From Kineosporia sp. A_224 (lineage in GTDB: Bacteria > Actinomycetota > Actinomycetes > Actinomycetales > Kineosporiaceae), in contig NZ_MWLN01000176.1 in NCBI RefSeq assembly GCF_002198655.1, forward strand, positions 1 to 46,698: a stretch of DNA of 46,698 bases. The letters are read 5' to 3'. The position numbers and the translations under genes are program-made. Below are positions 16,595-24,479 of the stretch, one piece after another (positions within the stretch are counted from its first letter, which is position 1; each line of letters opens with the position of its first letter). The notes under the pieces were generated by a model, which ran no database searches, was not told where the DNA came from, and worked only from the letters and a program-made list of their open reading frames with translations.

Positions 16595-17917
16595 ATGAGC
16601 CTGCCGACCTGGGCGGCCCCGAGGGCCGTCGAACCGGTCGACGCGACGGTCGCCCTGCCCGGGTCGAAGTCGCTGACGAACCGCTACCTCGTGCTCGCCG
16701 CGCTCGCGGAGGAGCCGTCCCGCCTGCGTGCCCCGCTGCGGTCACGCGACACCGACCTCATGGCCGCGGCCGTCGCCGCCCTCGGCGCGGACGTCGTCGA
16801 CGTCCCGACGACGCAGGCCCTCGGCGCGACGTCGGCCGGCGGCGACGACTGGCTCGTGACGCCCGGGCCGTTGCGCGGCCCGGCGCAGATCGACTGCGGT
16901 CTCGCCGGCACCGTCATGCGGTTCCTGCCGCCGGTCGCGGCGCTCGCGGACGGCGACGTCCGGTTCGACGGCGACCCGCGGGCCCGGGAGCGGCCGATGG
17001 GGCCGGTCGTCCGGGCGCTGCGCGACCTCGGGGTCGAGGTCGACGACGGCGGCACCGGCCTGCTGCCGTTCACCGTCCGCGGGAAGGGCAGCGTCCGCGG
17101 CGGGACGGTCCGGATCGACGCGTCCGCGTCGTCCCAGTTCGTCTCCGCCCTGCTGCTCGTCGGCGCCCGGTTCGACGAGGGGCTCGTCGTCGAGCACGTC
17201 GGCCCGCCGATCCCGAGCGAGCCGCACGTCGTCATGACCGTCGAGGCGCTGCGGGACGTCGGGGTCGTCGTCGACGACGCCGACCCGTCGGTCTGGCGGG
17301 TCGAGCCGGGCCCGGTCGGGGCCCTCGACGTCCAGGTCGAGCCGGACCTGTCGAACGCGGCGCCGTTCCTCGCCGCCGCCGCCGTCACCGGCGGCCGGGT
17401 GTTCGTGCCCGGCTGGCCGCAGCACACGACCCAGGCCGGCGACGAGCTGCGCGACCTGCTCGACCAGATGGGCGCCGACGTGTCGCTCGAGCGCGAGGGC
17501 CTCACGGTCCGCGGCACCGGCGACCTCTACGGGATCGAGGCCGACCTGCACTCGGCGGGCGAGCTGACCCCGGTCGTCGCGGCCCTGTGCGCCCTCGCCG
17601 ACACCCCCTCGCACCTGTACGGCATCGCGCACCTGCGCGGCCACGAGACCGACCGGCTCGCCGCGCTCGCCCACGAGATCAACGCCCTCGGCGGCGACGT
17701 CACCGAGACCGAGGACGGCCTCGTCATCCGCCCGAAGCCGTTGCACGGCGGGGTGTTCGCGACGTACCACGACCACCGGCTCGCAACCGCCGGCGCCCTC
17801 CTCGGGCTGGCGGTGGACGGCGTCCTCGTGGAGAACGTCGCGACGACCGCGAAGACGCTGCCGGACTTCACGGGCCTCTGGGCGCGGATGATCGAGGGCG
17901 GGGACGCACGCGGGTGA
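16595..17917 (+). CDS. aroA: 3-phosphoshikimate 1-carboxyvinyltransferase (EPSP synthase)
   Basis: The 440-residue enzyme makes EPSP from shikimate-3-phosphate and phosphoenolpyruvate in aromatic amino acid synthesis. Signatures are [17 protein letters not shown] (Lys25, Ser26, Arg30), [13 protein letters not shown], the PEP-binding DPRARERPM, and the C-terminal [13 protein letters not shown] and [14 protein letters not shown]. Its stop overlaps the rsgA start by 4 bp (GTGA). aroA followed by rsgA is a conserved actinobacterial pair. Confidence 0.97.
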   Translation: MSLPTWAAPRAVEPVDATVALPGSKSLTNRYLVLAALAEEPSRLRAPLRSRDTDLMAAAVAALGADVVDVPTTQALGATSAGGDDWLVTPGPLRGPAQIDCGLAGTVMRFLPPVAALADGDVRFDGDPRARERPMGPVVRALRDLGVEVDDGGTGLLPFTVRGKGSVRGGTVRIDASASSQFVSALLLVGARFDEGLVVEHVGPPIPSEPHVVMTVEALRDVGVVVDDADPSVWRVEPGPVGALDVQVEPDLSNAAPFLAAAAVTGGRVFVPGWPQHTTQAGDELRDLLDQMGADVSLEREGLTVRGTGDLYGIEADLHSAGELTPVVAALCALADTPSHLYGIAHLRGHETDRLAALAHEINALGGDVTETEDGLVIRPKPLHGGVFATYHDHRLATAGALLGLAVDGVLVENVATTAKTLPDFTGLWARMIEGGDARG

Positions 17918-19041
17918 CCCCCTCCAGGCGGCGCGCCATGGACGAGTCGGACATCCGCGTCCGGCCGAACCCGCGCGGCACCAGGCCCCGGACGAAGGAG
18001 CGGCCCCGGCACTCGGACGCCGTCGCGGCCCAGGTGCTCACCGTCGACCGGGGGCGCTACACCTGCCTCGTCGGCGGGTTCGACCGCGACACCGGCGACG
18101 CGCCCGTCACCGGCCCGGCTCACGAGCGGGACGACTCGGGGCTGCAGGACACCGGCGTCCCCGGCACGGTCGTCGTCGCGATGAAGGCCCGCGAGCTCGG
18201 CAAGCAGGGCGTCGTCGTCGGGGACCGGGTCGGGCTCGTCGGCGACGTCTCCGGCCGCCCGGACACCCTCGCCCGCGTCGTCCGGGTCGAGGAGCGGGCG
18301 TCGCTGCTGCGACGCAGCGCCGACGACACCGACCCGGTCGAGCGGGTCGTCGTGGCGAACGCCGACCAGCTCTGCATCGTCCTCGCGCTCGCCGACCCGG
18401 AGCCGCGGCCCCGGATGGTCGACCGCTGCCTCGTCGCGGCCTACGACGCCGGGATGGACGCGCTGCTCGTGCTCACCAAAGCCGACCTCACCGCCCCCGA
18501 CGCGTTCGTCGCCGGGTACGCGCCGCTCGACGTCCCGTACGTCGTCACGCGGCGGCGCCCGGACGGCGGCATCGAAGGGCTCGACGAGGTCCGGTCGGCA
18601 CTGTCGGGGCGGGTCAGCGTGCTCCTCGGGCACTCCGGCGTCGGCAAGTCGACGCTCGTCAACGCGCTCGTGCCCGGGGCCACCCGGTCGGTCGGGGTCG
18701 TCAACGACGTCACCGGCCGCGGCCGGCACACCTCGACGTCCGCGCTCGCGCTGCGGCTGCCCGGCGGCGGCTGGTGCGTCGACACCCCGGGCGTCCGCTC
18801 CTTCGGGCTCGCGCACGTCGACCCGGACCGGATCATCGGGCACTTCCCCGAGCTGGCCGCCGGCACCGACGAGTGCCCGCGGGGCTGCTCGCACGACGAG
18901 GAGGAGTGCGGGCTCGACGCGTTCGTCGCGGCCGGCGGGGCCGGCCCGGCGGGCGTCGCCCGGCTGGAGTCGCTGCGCCGCCTCCTGCGGTCGAGGGCCG
19001 GCTCGCCGGAGGACCCGAAGGACGAGGTCCAGCACCTGTGA
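17914..19041 (+). CDS. rsgA: Small ribosomal subunit biogenesis GTPase RsgA
   Basis: The 375-residue circularly permuted GTPase has an N-terminal OB-like domain, then G4 (LTKAD), G1 ([10 protein letters not shown]), a G2-region threonine in [10 protein letters not shown]3 (DTPG), and a C-terminal zinc knuckle [13 protein letters not shown]. RsgA acts in late 30S maturation. GTG 17914 overlaps the aroA stop; ATG 17938 is the alternative. In many actinobacteria hisN follows directly; here a convergent monooxygenase operon follows and hisN is 12 kb away. Confidence 0.95.
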   Translation: MTPSRRRAMDESDIRVRPNPRGTRPRTKERPRHSDAVAAQVLTVDRGRYTCLVGGFDRDTGDAPVTGPAHERDDSGLQDTGVPGTVVVAMKARELGKQGVVVGDRVGLVGDVSGRPDTLARVVRVEERASLLRRSADDTDPVERVVVANADQLCIVLALADPEPRPRMVDRCLVAAYDAGMDALLVLTKADLTAPDAFVAGYAPLDVPYVVTRRRPDGGIEGLDEVRSALSGRVSVLLGHSGVGKSTLVNALVPGATRSVGVVNDVTGRGRHTSTSALALRLPGGGWCVDTPGVRSFGLAHVDPDRIIGHFPELAAGTDECPRGCSHDEEECGLDAFVAAGGAGPAGVARLESLRRLLRSRAGSPEDPKDEVQHL

Positions 19042-19067
19042 GGCCCGGTCCGCCCTGCCGGTGAGGG

Positions 19068-20117
19068 TCAGCCGAAGCTGTCGTGGTGCACCCGGTCGAG
19101 CTGGACGCCGTGCGTGCGCAGCAGGGCGGTCACCGCGTCCGTCATGACCGGCGGGCCGGCGACGTAGAAGTCGGCGTCCCCCAGGGCGGGGAGCCGATCG
19201 GCGAGCGGCTCCGTGACGAACCCGACCGCACCGCCCCAGCCGGCGTCCGGGGTCACGAGCGCGCCGTGCAGGTGCCCGTCCGGCATCGCCGCCGTGTGCT
19301 CGACGAGCTCGTCCCAGCACACGAGCTCGGCCCGGGTGGCCGCACCGTAGAAGACGTGGACGGGCCGGGAGACCCGTTCTGCGGCGGGGGTTCCGGCCTG
19401 CCCGGCGAGGTGCTGCGCGAGCGCCGAGATCGCCGAGATCCCGGTGCCGCCGGCGACGAGCACCGCCGGCCGGTCGCCGTCCCGCAGCCACATGTCGCCG
19501 TACGGGAGCTCGACGTCCACCTCCTCCCCCGGCGCGAGCGCGAACGCGCGCTCGCTGCCGGGCCGGCCGGGGTAGCGCTTGACGACGAACGAGACCTCGG
19601 TCGAGCCCGGCGGGCCGGCCATCGAGTAGCACCGGCGCAGCCCCGGCCCCAGCCCGAGGACGGCGTGCTGGCCCGGCCGGTAGACCGCCTCCCGGTCCAG
19701 CCGCAGCCGCAGCCGCACGATGTCCGGGGCCAGCTCCTCGCGCGTCTCGAGCCGGGCCCGGTGGTCCCGGGTCGGCCGCTCGGGCGTCGGCACGTCGTCC
19801 GCCCGCGGCGCCTTGACGACGAGGTCGCTCGTCGGCGCCGACTGGCACGCGACGACCCGGCCGCGCCGGGCGTCCCGGGGGTCGACGGCGGGCGCCGCCT
19901 CGAAGAGCAGCTGGGTCGTCCCCTCCACGACCTGGACCTTGCACGTGCCGCAGCCGCCCCACCCGCACTCGTACGGCAGCCAGACCCCGGCCCGGCGGGC
20001 GGCTCCGAGGAGCCGCTCCCCCGGTGCGACGTCGAACGACCGGTCCGTCCCGGCGAGGGTCACCCGGTGCGGCCGGGCCGCAGCGGCGGTGCCCGTCGCC
20101 GGGACGGATGCGGTCAT
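19068..20117 (-). CDS. tmoF: Multicomponent monooxygenase NADH reductase (TmoF-type)
   Basis: The 349-residue electron-transfer protein has an N-terminal plant-type [2Fe-2S] domain (Cys51, Cys56, Cys59 in YECGWGGCGTC, and Cys91), an FAD domain with RCYSM (162-166), and an NAD domain with GGTGISAI (223-230). It passes electrons from NADH to the Rieske ferredoxin encoded by the third gene of the operon. It is the last gene, 4 bp after the beta subunit. The symbol follows the toluene-4-monooxygenase nomenclature; the true substrate may differ. Confidence 0.9.
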   Translation of the reverse strand: MTASVPATGTAAAARPHRVTLAGTDRSFDVAPGERLLGAARRAGVWLPYECGWGGCGTCKVQVVEGTTQLLFEAAPAVDPRDARRGRVVACQSAPTSDLVVKAPRADDVPTPERPTRDHRARLETREELAPDIVRLRLRLDREAVYRPGQHAVLGLGPGLRRCYSMAGPPGSTEVSFVVKRYPGRPGSERAFALAPGEEVDVELPYGDMWLRDGDRPAVLVAGGTGISAISALAQHLAGQAGTPAAERVSRPVHVFYGAATRAELVCWDELVEHTAAMPDGHLHGALVTPDAGWGGAVGFVTEPLADRLPALGDADFYVAGPPVMTDAVTALLRTHGVQLDRVHHDSFG

Positions 20118-20121
20118 CGGC

Positions 20122-21129
20122 TCACAGCCCCGCGGCGTCCAGCAGCGCGGCCCGCTCGGCGAGCGCCGCCTCGACGACGGTCGCCGCGGGGATCGGCTGC
20201 GCCGCGGCCCCGAACAGCGGTGCGAGGCCCTCGACGGCGGCGTCGGCGCGCGGCTGCCACGTCGCGAGCCAGCCCTGGACGACGTCCCGCATCGCCGGGT
20301 CCTGCGCGACGGCGTGCCGCACGAGGGCCGCCGTCCAGTCCCGGCTCCGCGCGGCGTCGAGCTGGAACTCGGCCATGAGCAGCGAGAGGTACTCGTCACC
20401 GCCCAGCGCGGCGAGCTCGGAGAGCCGGCCGTTGACGAGGGCGTCGACCACCGGCTTGACGGCGAGGTTGAGGGCGACGAACGCCTCTCCCCAGTCCCGG
20501 ACGGCGAGGAGCTGCTCGAGCACCTGCCGCAGCGGCTGCCACGCCTCGCCGCGCTCCCACCGGTCGCGGGCGGTGGCCGTGGCGGCCAGGTCGTCGCCGT
20601 GGGCGTTCGCGAGGACCTTGACGGTGTAGGCGATCCGCTGGATCCGGCGCAGCTCGTCGGCCGCCTGGAAGTTCGCGCAGTTGATGATGAACGCCGTCGG
20701 CGCCATCTGCCCGACGTAGAGCCCGGTCATCTGCAGCACGTGCAGCGGGAACCGGAGCGGGACGAACAGGTCCCGCAGCGTCGCGACCCACGCCGGGTCG
20801 AGGTCCGCCGCGGACTCGGCCGTCTCGTGGTGGTCGGTGAGCAGGTCGACGTACGTCTCGCGCTCGTGCTGGAGCGTCACGTAGTCGGCGTAGGTGAGCT
20901 TGGCCGGGTCGCGGAAGCCCTCCCAGTCCGGGACGTTGAACGCCGAGCCCTCCCGGTGCTGCAGGTAGAACAGGTTGAACGGCGCCTGCGGGTCCATCTC
21001 GAACGGGGCGGGCTCGCGGCGGAAGTGGTAGTTGAACTTCGCCGCCGTGACGTCGTACGCGCTCGGGCGCTTCTTGACGTCGCCGAGCAGGCTCCAGGTC
21101 CGGTGCGGCCTGCGCTGGGACACTGCCAT
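20122..21129 (-). CDS. tmoE: Diiron monooxygenase hydroxylase beta subunit (TmoE-type)
   Basis: The 335-residue protein resembles the carboxylate-free, four-helix-bundle beta subunit of toluene/alkene monooxygenase hydroxylases: RTWSLLGDVKKRPSAYDVTAAKFNYHF at the N terminus, LTYADYVTLQHERETYVD, PLHVLQMTGLYVGQMAPTAF and ANFQAADELRRIQRIAY. It lacks diiron ligands, as expected, and scaffolds the (alpha-beta-gamma)2 hydroxylase. It starts one base after the effector protein gene stops. Confidence 0.9.
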   Translation of the reverse strand: MAVSQRRPHRTWSLLGDVKKRPSAYDVTAAKFNYHFRREPAPFEMDPQAPFNLFYLQHREGSAFNVPDWEGFRDPAKLTYADYVTLQHERETYVDLLTDHHETAESAADLDPAWVATLRDLFVPLRFPLHVLQMTGLYVGQMAPTAFIINCANFQAADELRRIQRIAYTVKVLANAHGDDLAATATARDRWERGEAWQPLRQVLEQLLAVRDWGEAFVALNLAVKPVVDALVNGRLSELAALGGDEYLSLLMAEFQLDAARSRDWTAALVRHAVAQDPAMRDVVQGWLATWQPRADAAVEGLAPLFGAAAQPIPAATVVEAALAERAALLDAAGL

Positions 21130-21130
21130 G

Positions 21131-21430
21131 TCAGTCCTGCCTCTCGAGGAACCAGACGACCTCGTCGTCGGTGAGCTTCATGCGGCCGGCGAACCCGGCG
21201 AGCTGGGGCTCGAGCTGGTGCAGCTTGAACGTGCGGCCGAGGGCGTCCTCGAGGCTGGCGCGCGTCATCCGGCAGACGTTCGGGGTGCCGATCCGGATGT
21301 AGCCGCCCTGGTCGTCGACGAGCACGTCGGCGTCGGGGTTGTCGGTCTCGATCGCCGTGATGACCGCCTCGGCGAGGTTGGGGTCGAGGCCACGGACGAC
21401 CGGCCCCACCATCTTCACGTGCGTGTCCAT
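21131..21430 (-). CDS. tmoD: Monooxygenase effector/coupling protein (TmoD-type)
   Basis: The 99-residue, cofactor-free regulatory protein begins with VGPVVRGLDPNLAEAVITAIETDNPDADV, followed by GGYIRIGTPNVCRMTRASLEDALGR, typical of the small effectors that bind the hydroxylase and tune O2 activation. GAGAGG precedes ATG 21430. It lies 17 bp after the ferredoxin gene. Confidence 0.9.
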   Translation of the reverse strand: MDTHVKMVGPVVRGLDPNLAEAVITAIETDNPDADVLVDDQGGYIRIGTPNVCRMTRASLEDALGRTFKLHQLEPQLAGFAGRMKLTDDEVVWFLERQD

Positions 21431-21447
21431 GCTCGACCTCTCGGTGG

Positions 21448-21810
21448 TCACGTCTGGAACCGGTTGTGGTGTCGGACGCCGTCCTGCGGCACGGCGACGC
21501 GGATCTCGTCGGAGACGACCTGCACGGCGAACTCGTAGAGCTGGCAGCCGACGGGGTTGAGCCCCTTGCCCGTCGCCATGTCGAACTCCCAGCGGTGGCC
21601 GGGGCAGACGAGGACGTTCGTGTCGGGGTCCCACTCGCCGTCGGCGAGCAGCACCTCCTGGTGCGGGCACATGCCCTGGTAGGCCTTGACCGGCCCGCCC
21701 TCGAGGTGGACGAGGAGGACCTGCTCGTCGTCCACCTCGACGTCGAGGACGTCGCCCTCCCACAGGTCGCCGACGTCGGCGGCATTCACCCATCGGACCT
21801 GCCCGGTCAT
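21448..21810 (-). CDS. tmoC: Rieske-type ferredoxin (TmoC-type)
   Basis: The 120-residue protein has the Rieske [2Fe-2S] ligands Cys48-x-His50 (MCPHQEV) and Cys69-x2-His72 (VCPGHRWEFD). It carries electrons from the reductase to the hydroxylase diiron centre. Its ATG overlaps the stop of the gamma-subunit gene by 4 bp. Confidence 0.93.
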   Translation of the reverse strand: MTGQVRWVNAADVGDLWEGDVLDVEVDDEQVLLVHLEGGPVKAYQGMCPHQEVLLADGEWDPDTNVLVCPGHRWEFDMATGKGLNPVGCQLYEFAVQVVSDEIRVAVPQDGVRHHNRFQT

Positions 21811-22052
21811 GCGTACACGACCTCCAGGACGTCCATCGGGGCGCAGCCGGTGGTGGCGATCGTCGAGTCGTCGGCGAGGACCGTGCCGTTCCAGCGCACC
21901 TTGAACGGGCGGTCCTGCGCGGCCACCCGCTTGCCGATGCCGTGGTAGGCGATCTTCTCGGCGACGACGGTCATCAGGTCGGTGTCGTCCACGGGCACGA
22001 GGACGACGACGAAGTCGCCCTCGACGATGCCCTGCACGGGGAACAGTGCCAT
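21807..22052 (-). CDS. tmoB: Hydroxylase gamma subunit (TmoB-type)
   Basis: The 81-residue protein has the ubiquitin-like gamma subunit pattern: ALFPVQGIVEGDFVVVLVPVDDTD, then VAEKIAYHGIGKRV and a C-terminal MDVLEVVY. GAAGGAGAG precedes ATG 22052. It lies 51 bp after the alpha-subunit gene, a gap that holds the ribosome-binding site but no other feature I can see. Confidence 0.9.
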   Translation of the reverse strand: MALFPVQGIVEGDFVVVLVPVDDTDLMTVVAEKIAYHGIGKRVAAQDRPFKVRWNGTVLADDSTIATTGCAPMDVLEVVYA

Positions 22053-22103
22053 GCGTGCTCTCCTTCGCTCGATGTCGTCTGCCGGGTGTCCGCGCTGCCG
22101 GGG

Positions 22104-23618
22104 CTACTGGCCGACGCCGCCGGCGACCGGCGCCGACGCGTACGCCCAGGCGTAGTTCGTGCCGTCCTGGCCGCACTCCTCGGGCGAGAGGCCCATGTAG
22201 GCGAGCGCACCAGGGATGGTCGGCGGCTGGATCACCCCGCCGAGGAACCGGTCGATGATCGACAGGTGGCCCTTGAACTGGCCGGGGTCCTGCTCGAAGA
22301 CCCACTTGCACGGCTCGGAGCAGAACGTGTAGCGCCGTCCGTCGAGGTCGAGCAGCAGGGGCAGCGGGCTGCTCAGGTAGCCGGCGGCGTACCCGGCCGG
22401 GGTGCACAGCGGGATCTGGCAGGCGTTGCACACGACGGGGAACGTCTCCGGCAGCGTCAGCTCGGGGTGGCCGTCGCGGACGTTCTCGCCCATGACGTCC
22501 CAGTACTTGCCGAAGGAGGCGTTCCAGCCGGGGTACTTCTCCTCGAGCCAGGCGCGCTCCGCGGGGGCCGCACCGGCGACCGGGTTCCACCACACGGTGG
22601 GGCGCCAGTAGTAGACGCCGAGGTGGTAGGCGTGGTGCACCCAGTTCATCTCGTTGAGCAGCTGGTCCCAGTACCAGGGCGCCTCGAGCCCGAAGTCGCG
22701 GAACTGGTCGATGAACTGGGTGTTGATGAACTCCTCCATGAACTCCTTGAAGGAGTGCGTCCGGTGCTCCAGCGGCGTGTAGTAGTCCATGGAGAGCCCG
22801 GTGAGCAGGGCGAAGACCTTCCAGGCGCGCCAGAACATCCGGTCGAAGAGGTTCTGCGCGACGTCCTTCTTGCCGGCCGCGACGAGGATCTTCAGCGTCG
22901 GCTCGCCCTGCTGGGCGTGCCGGGCCTCGTCGGTCTGGATCGAGGAGATGAGCGCGCCGAAGTCGATGTCGCCGACCTTCATGGCGTCCGCGGCCATACC
23001 GAGGAACTGCAGGTTCGTGAACCCGGTCTCGAACGTGAAGGTCAGCTGGATCGCCATGGAGACGGCGTCGTTCGCGGTGAACATGTCGTCGAAGAGGTGA
23101 CGGGCGGCGATCATGCCCCACTCGTTGGTGTGGTACGCCTTGTGCGCCCAGTCCAGCCGCGGTTCCTTGTTGAGCGCCTGGTACGGGAAGTAGGTCTGCA
23201 GCTGCCCGTGCCGGGTCTCGTCGAGGCAGCCGTAGGTGGCCATGTTGCGCCAGGAGGCCGCCCGCCCGAAGCGGGCCATCCGGGCCTCGCCGATCCCGGC
23301 CTGGTACTCGCCCACGGCGATCGCGCCGTAGTGCGCGAGGGTGGCCGCCATCCAGCCGGGCTCGAGGTTCTCGAAGATCTTCGAGCGGCCGACGACGTTG
23401 TTCACGGTGAACAGCCCGGCGTCCTTGCCGGCCTGGTTGTGCACGTACTCGGCGTACGTGATCTTGTACGGCTCGTCCCACGTCCACCAGTCCTGCTTCG
23501 GGACGCCGTACCCGTTCGACAGCAGCTCGGGGAAGACGTCCTCCTCGGTGACGTAGGAGAAGTCCCAGTTCATGTCCCGGGTGAGGTCGTACCAGTCGGC
23601 GCGGGGCAGACGCGGCAT
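22104..23618 (-). CDS. tmoA: Diiron monooxygenase hydroxylase alpha subunit (TmoA-type)
   Basis: This 504-residue catalytic subunit has all six diiron ligands at the same numbers as toluene-4-monooxygenase: Glu104, Glu134 and His137 (LDETRHGQ), Glu197, Glu231 and His234 (TDEARHAQ). The active-site helix HYGAIAVGEYQA keeps Ile100 and Ala107, and Thr201 is present. Unlike T4MO as I recall it, the C-terminal YHS-like domain has Cys397-x2-Cys400 and Cys433-x3-Cys437, the spacing of the zinc site in phenol hydroxylase. The substrate may be an aromatic, an alkene or isoprene. It is first in the operon, with GAAGGAG before ATG 23618. Confidence 0.94.
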   Translation of the reverse strand: MPRLPRADWYDLTRDMNWDFSYVTEEDVFPELLSNGYGVPKQDWWTWDEPYKITYAEYVHNQAGKDAGLFTVNNVVGRSKIFENLEPGWMAATLAHYGAIAVGEYQAGIGEARMARFGRAASWRNMATYGCLDETRHGQLQTYFPYQALNKEPRLDWAHKAYHTNEWGMIAARHLFDDMFTANDAVSMAIQLTFTFETGFTNLQFLGMAADAMKVGDIDFGALISSIQTDEARHAQQGEPTLKILVAAGKKDVAQNLFDRMFWRAWKVFALLTGLSMDYYTPLEHRTHSFKEFMEEFINTQFIDQFRDFGLEAPWYWDQLLNEMNWVHHAYHLGVYYWRPTVWWNPVAGAAPAERAWLEEKYPGWNASFGKYWDVMGENVRDGHPELTLPETFPVVCNACQIPLCTPAGYAAGYLSSPLPLLLDLDGRRYTFCSEPCKWVFEQDPGQFKGHLSIIDRFLGGVIQPPTIPGALAYMGLSPEECGQDGTNYAWAYASAPVAGGVGQ

Positions 23619-23714
23619 TGTCGCTCCTTCGATCCTTCGAGCCTCGACGCCAGCAGGGTCGCTGCGGGCCGCCGCGGCGCGCCATGCCCTCGCAGGGCCA
23701 GGAATGCCGTTCCG

Positions 23715-23732
23715 CTGGCCGGAACCGGCCAG
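23715..23732. promoter_or_regulatory. 18-bp palindrome between the tmo operon and the MEDS/PucR genes
   Basis: CTGGCCGG-AA-CCGGCCAG is perfectly symmetrical and sits about 100 bp from each divergent start (23618 and 23838). It is a reasonable operator for the PucR-type regulator encoded beside it. The arms are GC-only apart from one pair, so chance is a real alternative. The 220-bp gap otherwise holds promoters I cannot place exactly. Confidence 0.4.
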
Positions 23733-23837
23733 GCGACAGACGGCGCATCACGGGGTCTAATGCCCTGGGTCGACCTGCCCGGGCGTGCCGTCCGGAGCTG
23801 CCGTCGTCCGCCGGCCGCACGGACGAAGGAGTCCTCG

Positions 23838-24479
23838 ATGCCTCGACAGATGCCCGCACAGATGCCCGGACAGCTGCCTCGGCAGGTCGGTGCCACGGAC
23901 GTCGCCCTCGAGGCGGGCGACCACGTGTGCGGCTTCTACTACGGGGACGACGAGCGTGACGCGATGCTGCTGCCGTTCCTGCGCGGCGGGCTCGAGGCGG
24001 GCGACAAGTGCCTGGCCGTCGTCGACTCGACCGCACCGAAGGACGTCATCGCCGGGATCGGCGAGGGACTGGACGTCGACGGGCTGCTCGCCTCCGGCCA
24101 GCTCGAGCTGTACGACTCGGACGAGACCTACCTGCGGACCGGCACGTTCGACCCGGAGCGGATGATCGAGTTCTGGGAGGACCACGCGGCCGCGGAGAGC
24201 GCGACGGGCCGGTTCGCCTTCGCCCGCGTCGTCGGCGAGATGTCGTGGCTGGAGCGGGTCCCGCCGCTGCGCGAGCACGTCGTCCGGTACGAGACGTGGG
24301 CCGACGGCTTCGCCGCGAAGTTCCCGCACGCGATCCTGTGCCTGTACGACCTGCGCCGGCTCGGCAGCGGGATCCTCCTGGACCTCATGCGCACGCACCC
24401 CAAGCTCCTGCTCGGCGGACTCGTCCTGGAGAACCCGCACCACCTCTCGGGCGACGAGTTCGCGGCCGCCCGCGCATGA
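23838..24479 (+). CDS. MEDS-domain protein
   Basis: The 213-residue protein begins with a short repeated MPxQMP segment, then the MEDS (methanogen/methylotroph DcmR sensory) pattern: GDHVCGFYYGDDERDAMLLP, GLEAGDKCLAVVD, and a C-terminal LCLYDLRRLGSG...LRTHPKLLLGG-like region. MEDS domains sense hydrocarbon-derived signals in some regulators; here the domain stands alone with no DNA-binding part. Its stop overlaps the PucR-type regulator start (ATGA), so the two act together. GAAGGAG precedes the ATG. Confidence 0.82.
   Translation: MPRQMPAQMPGQLPRQVGATDVALEAGDHVCGFYYGDDERDAMLLPFLRGGLEAGDKCLAVVDSTAPKDVIAGIGEGLDVDGLLASGQLELYDSDETYLRTGTFDPERMIEFWEDHAAAESATGRFAFARVVGEMSWLERVPPLREHVVRYETWADGFAAKFPHAILCLYDLRRLGSGILLDLMRTHPKLLLGGLVLENPHHLSGDEFAAARA

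Noticed and set aside
22104-23618. The monooxygenase as a phenol hydroxylase (DmpN-type)
   Set aside because: The operon order ABCDEF, the Rieske ferredoxin, and T4MO-identical diiron numbering do not fit phenol hydroxylases, which have no Rieske component; only the zinc-site cysteines are shared.
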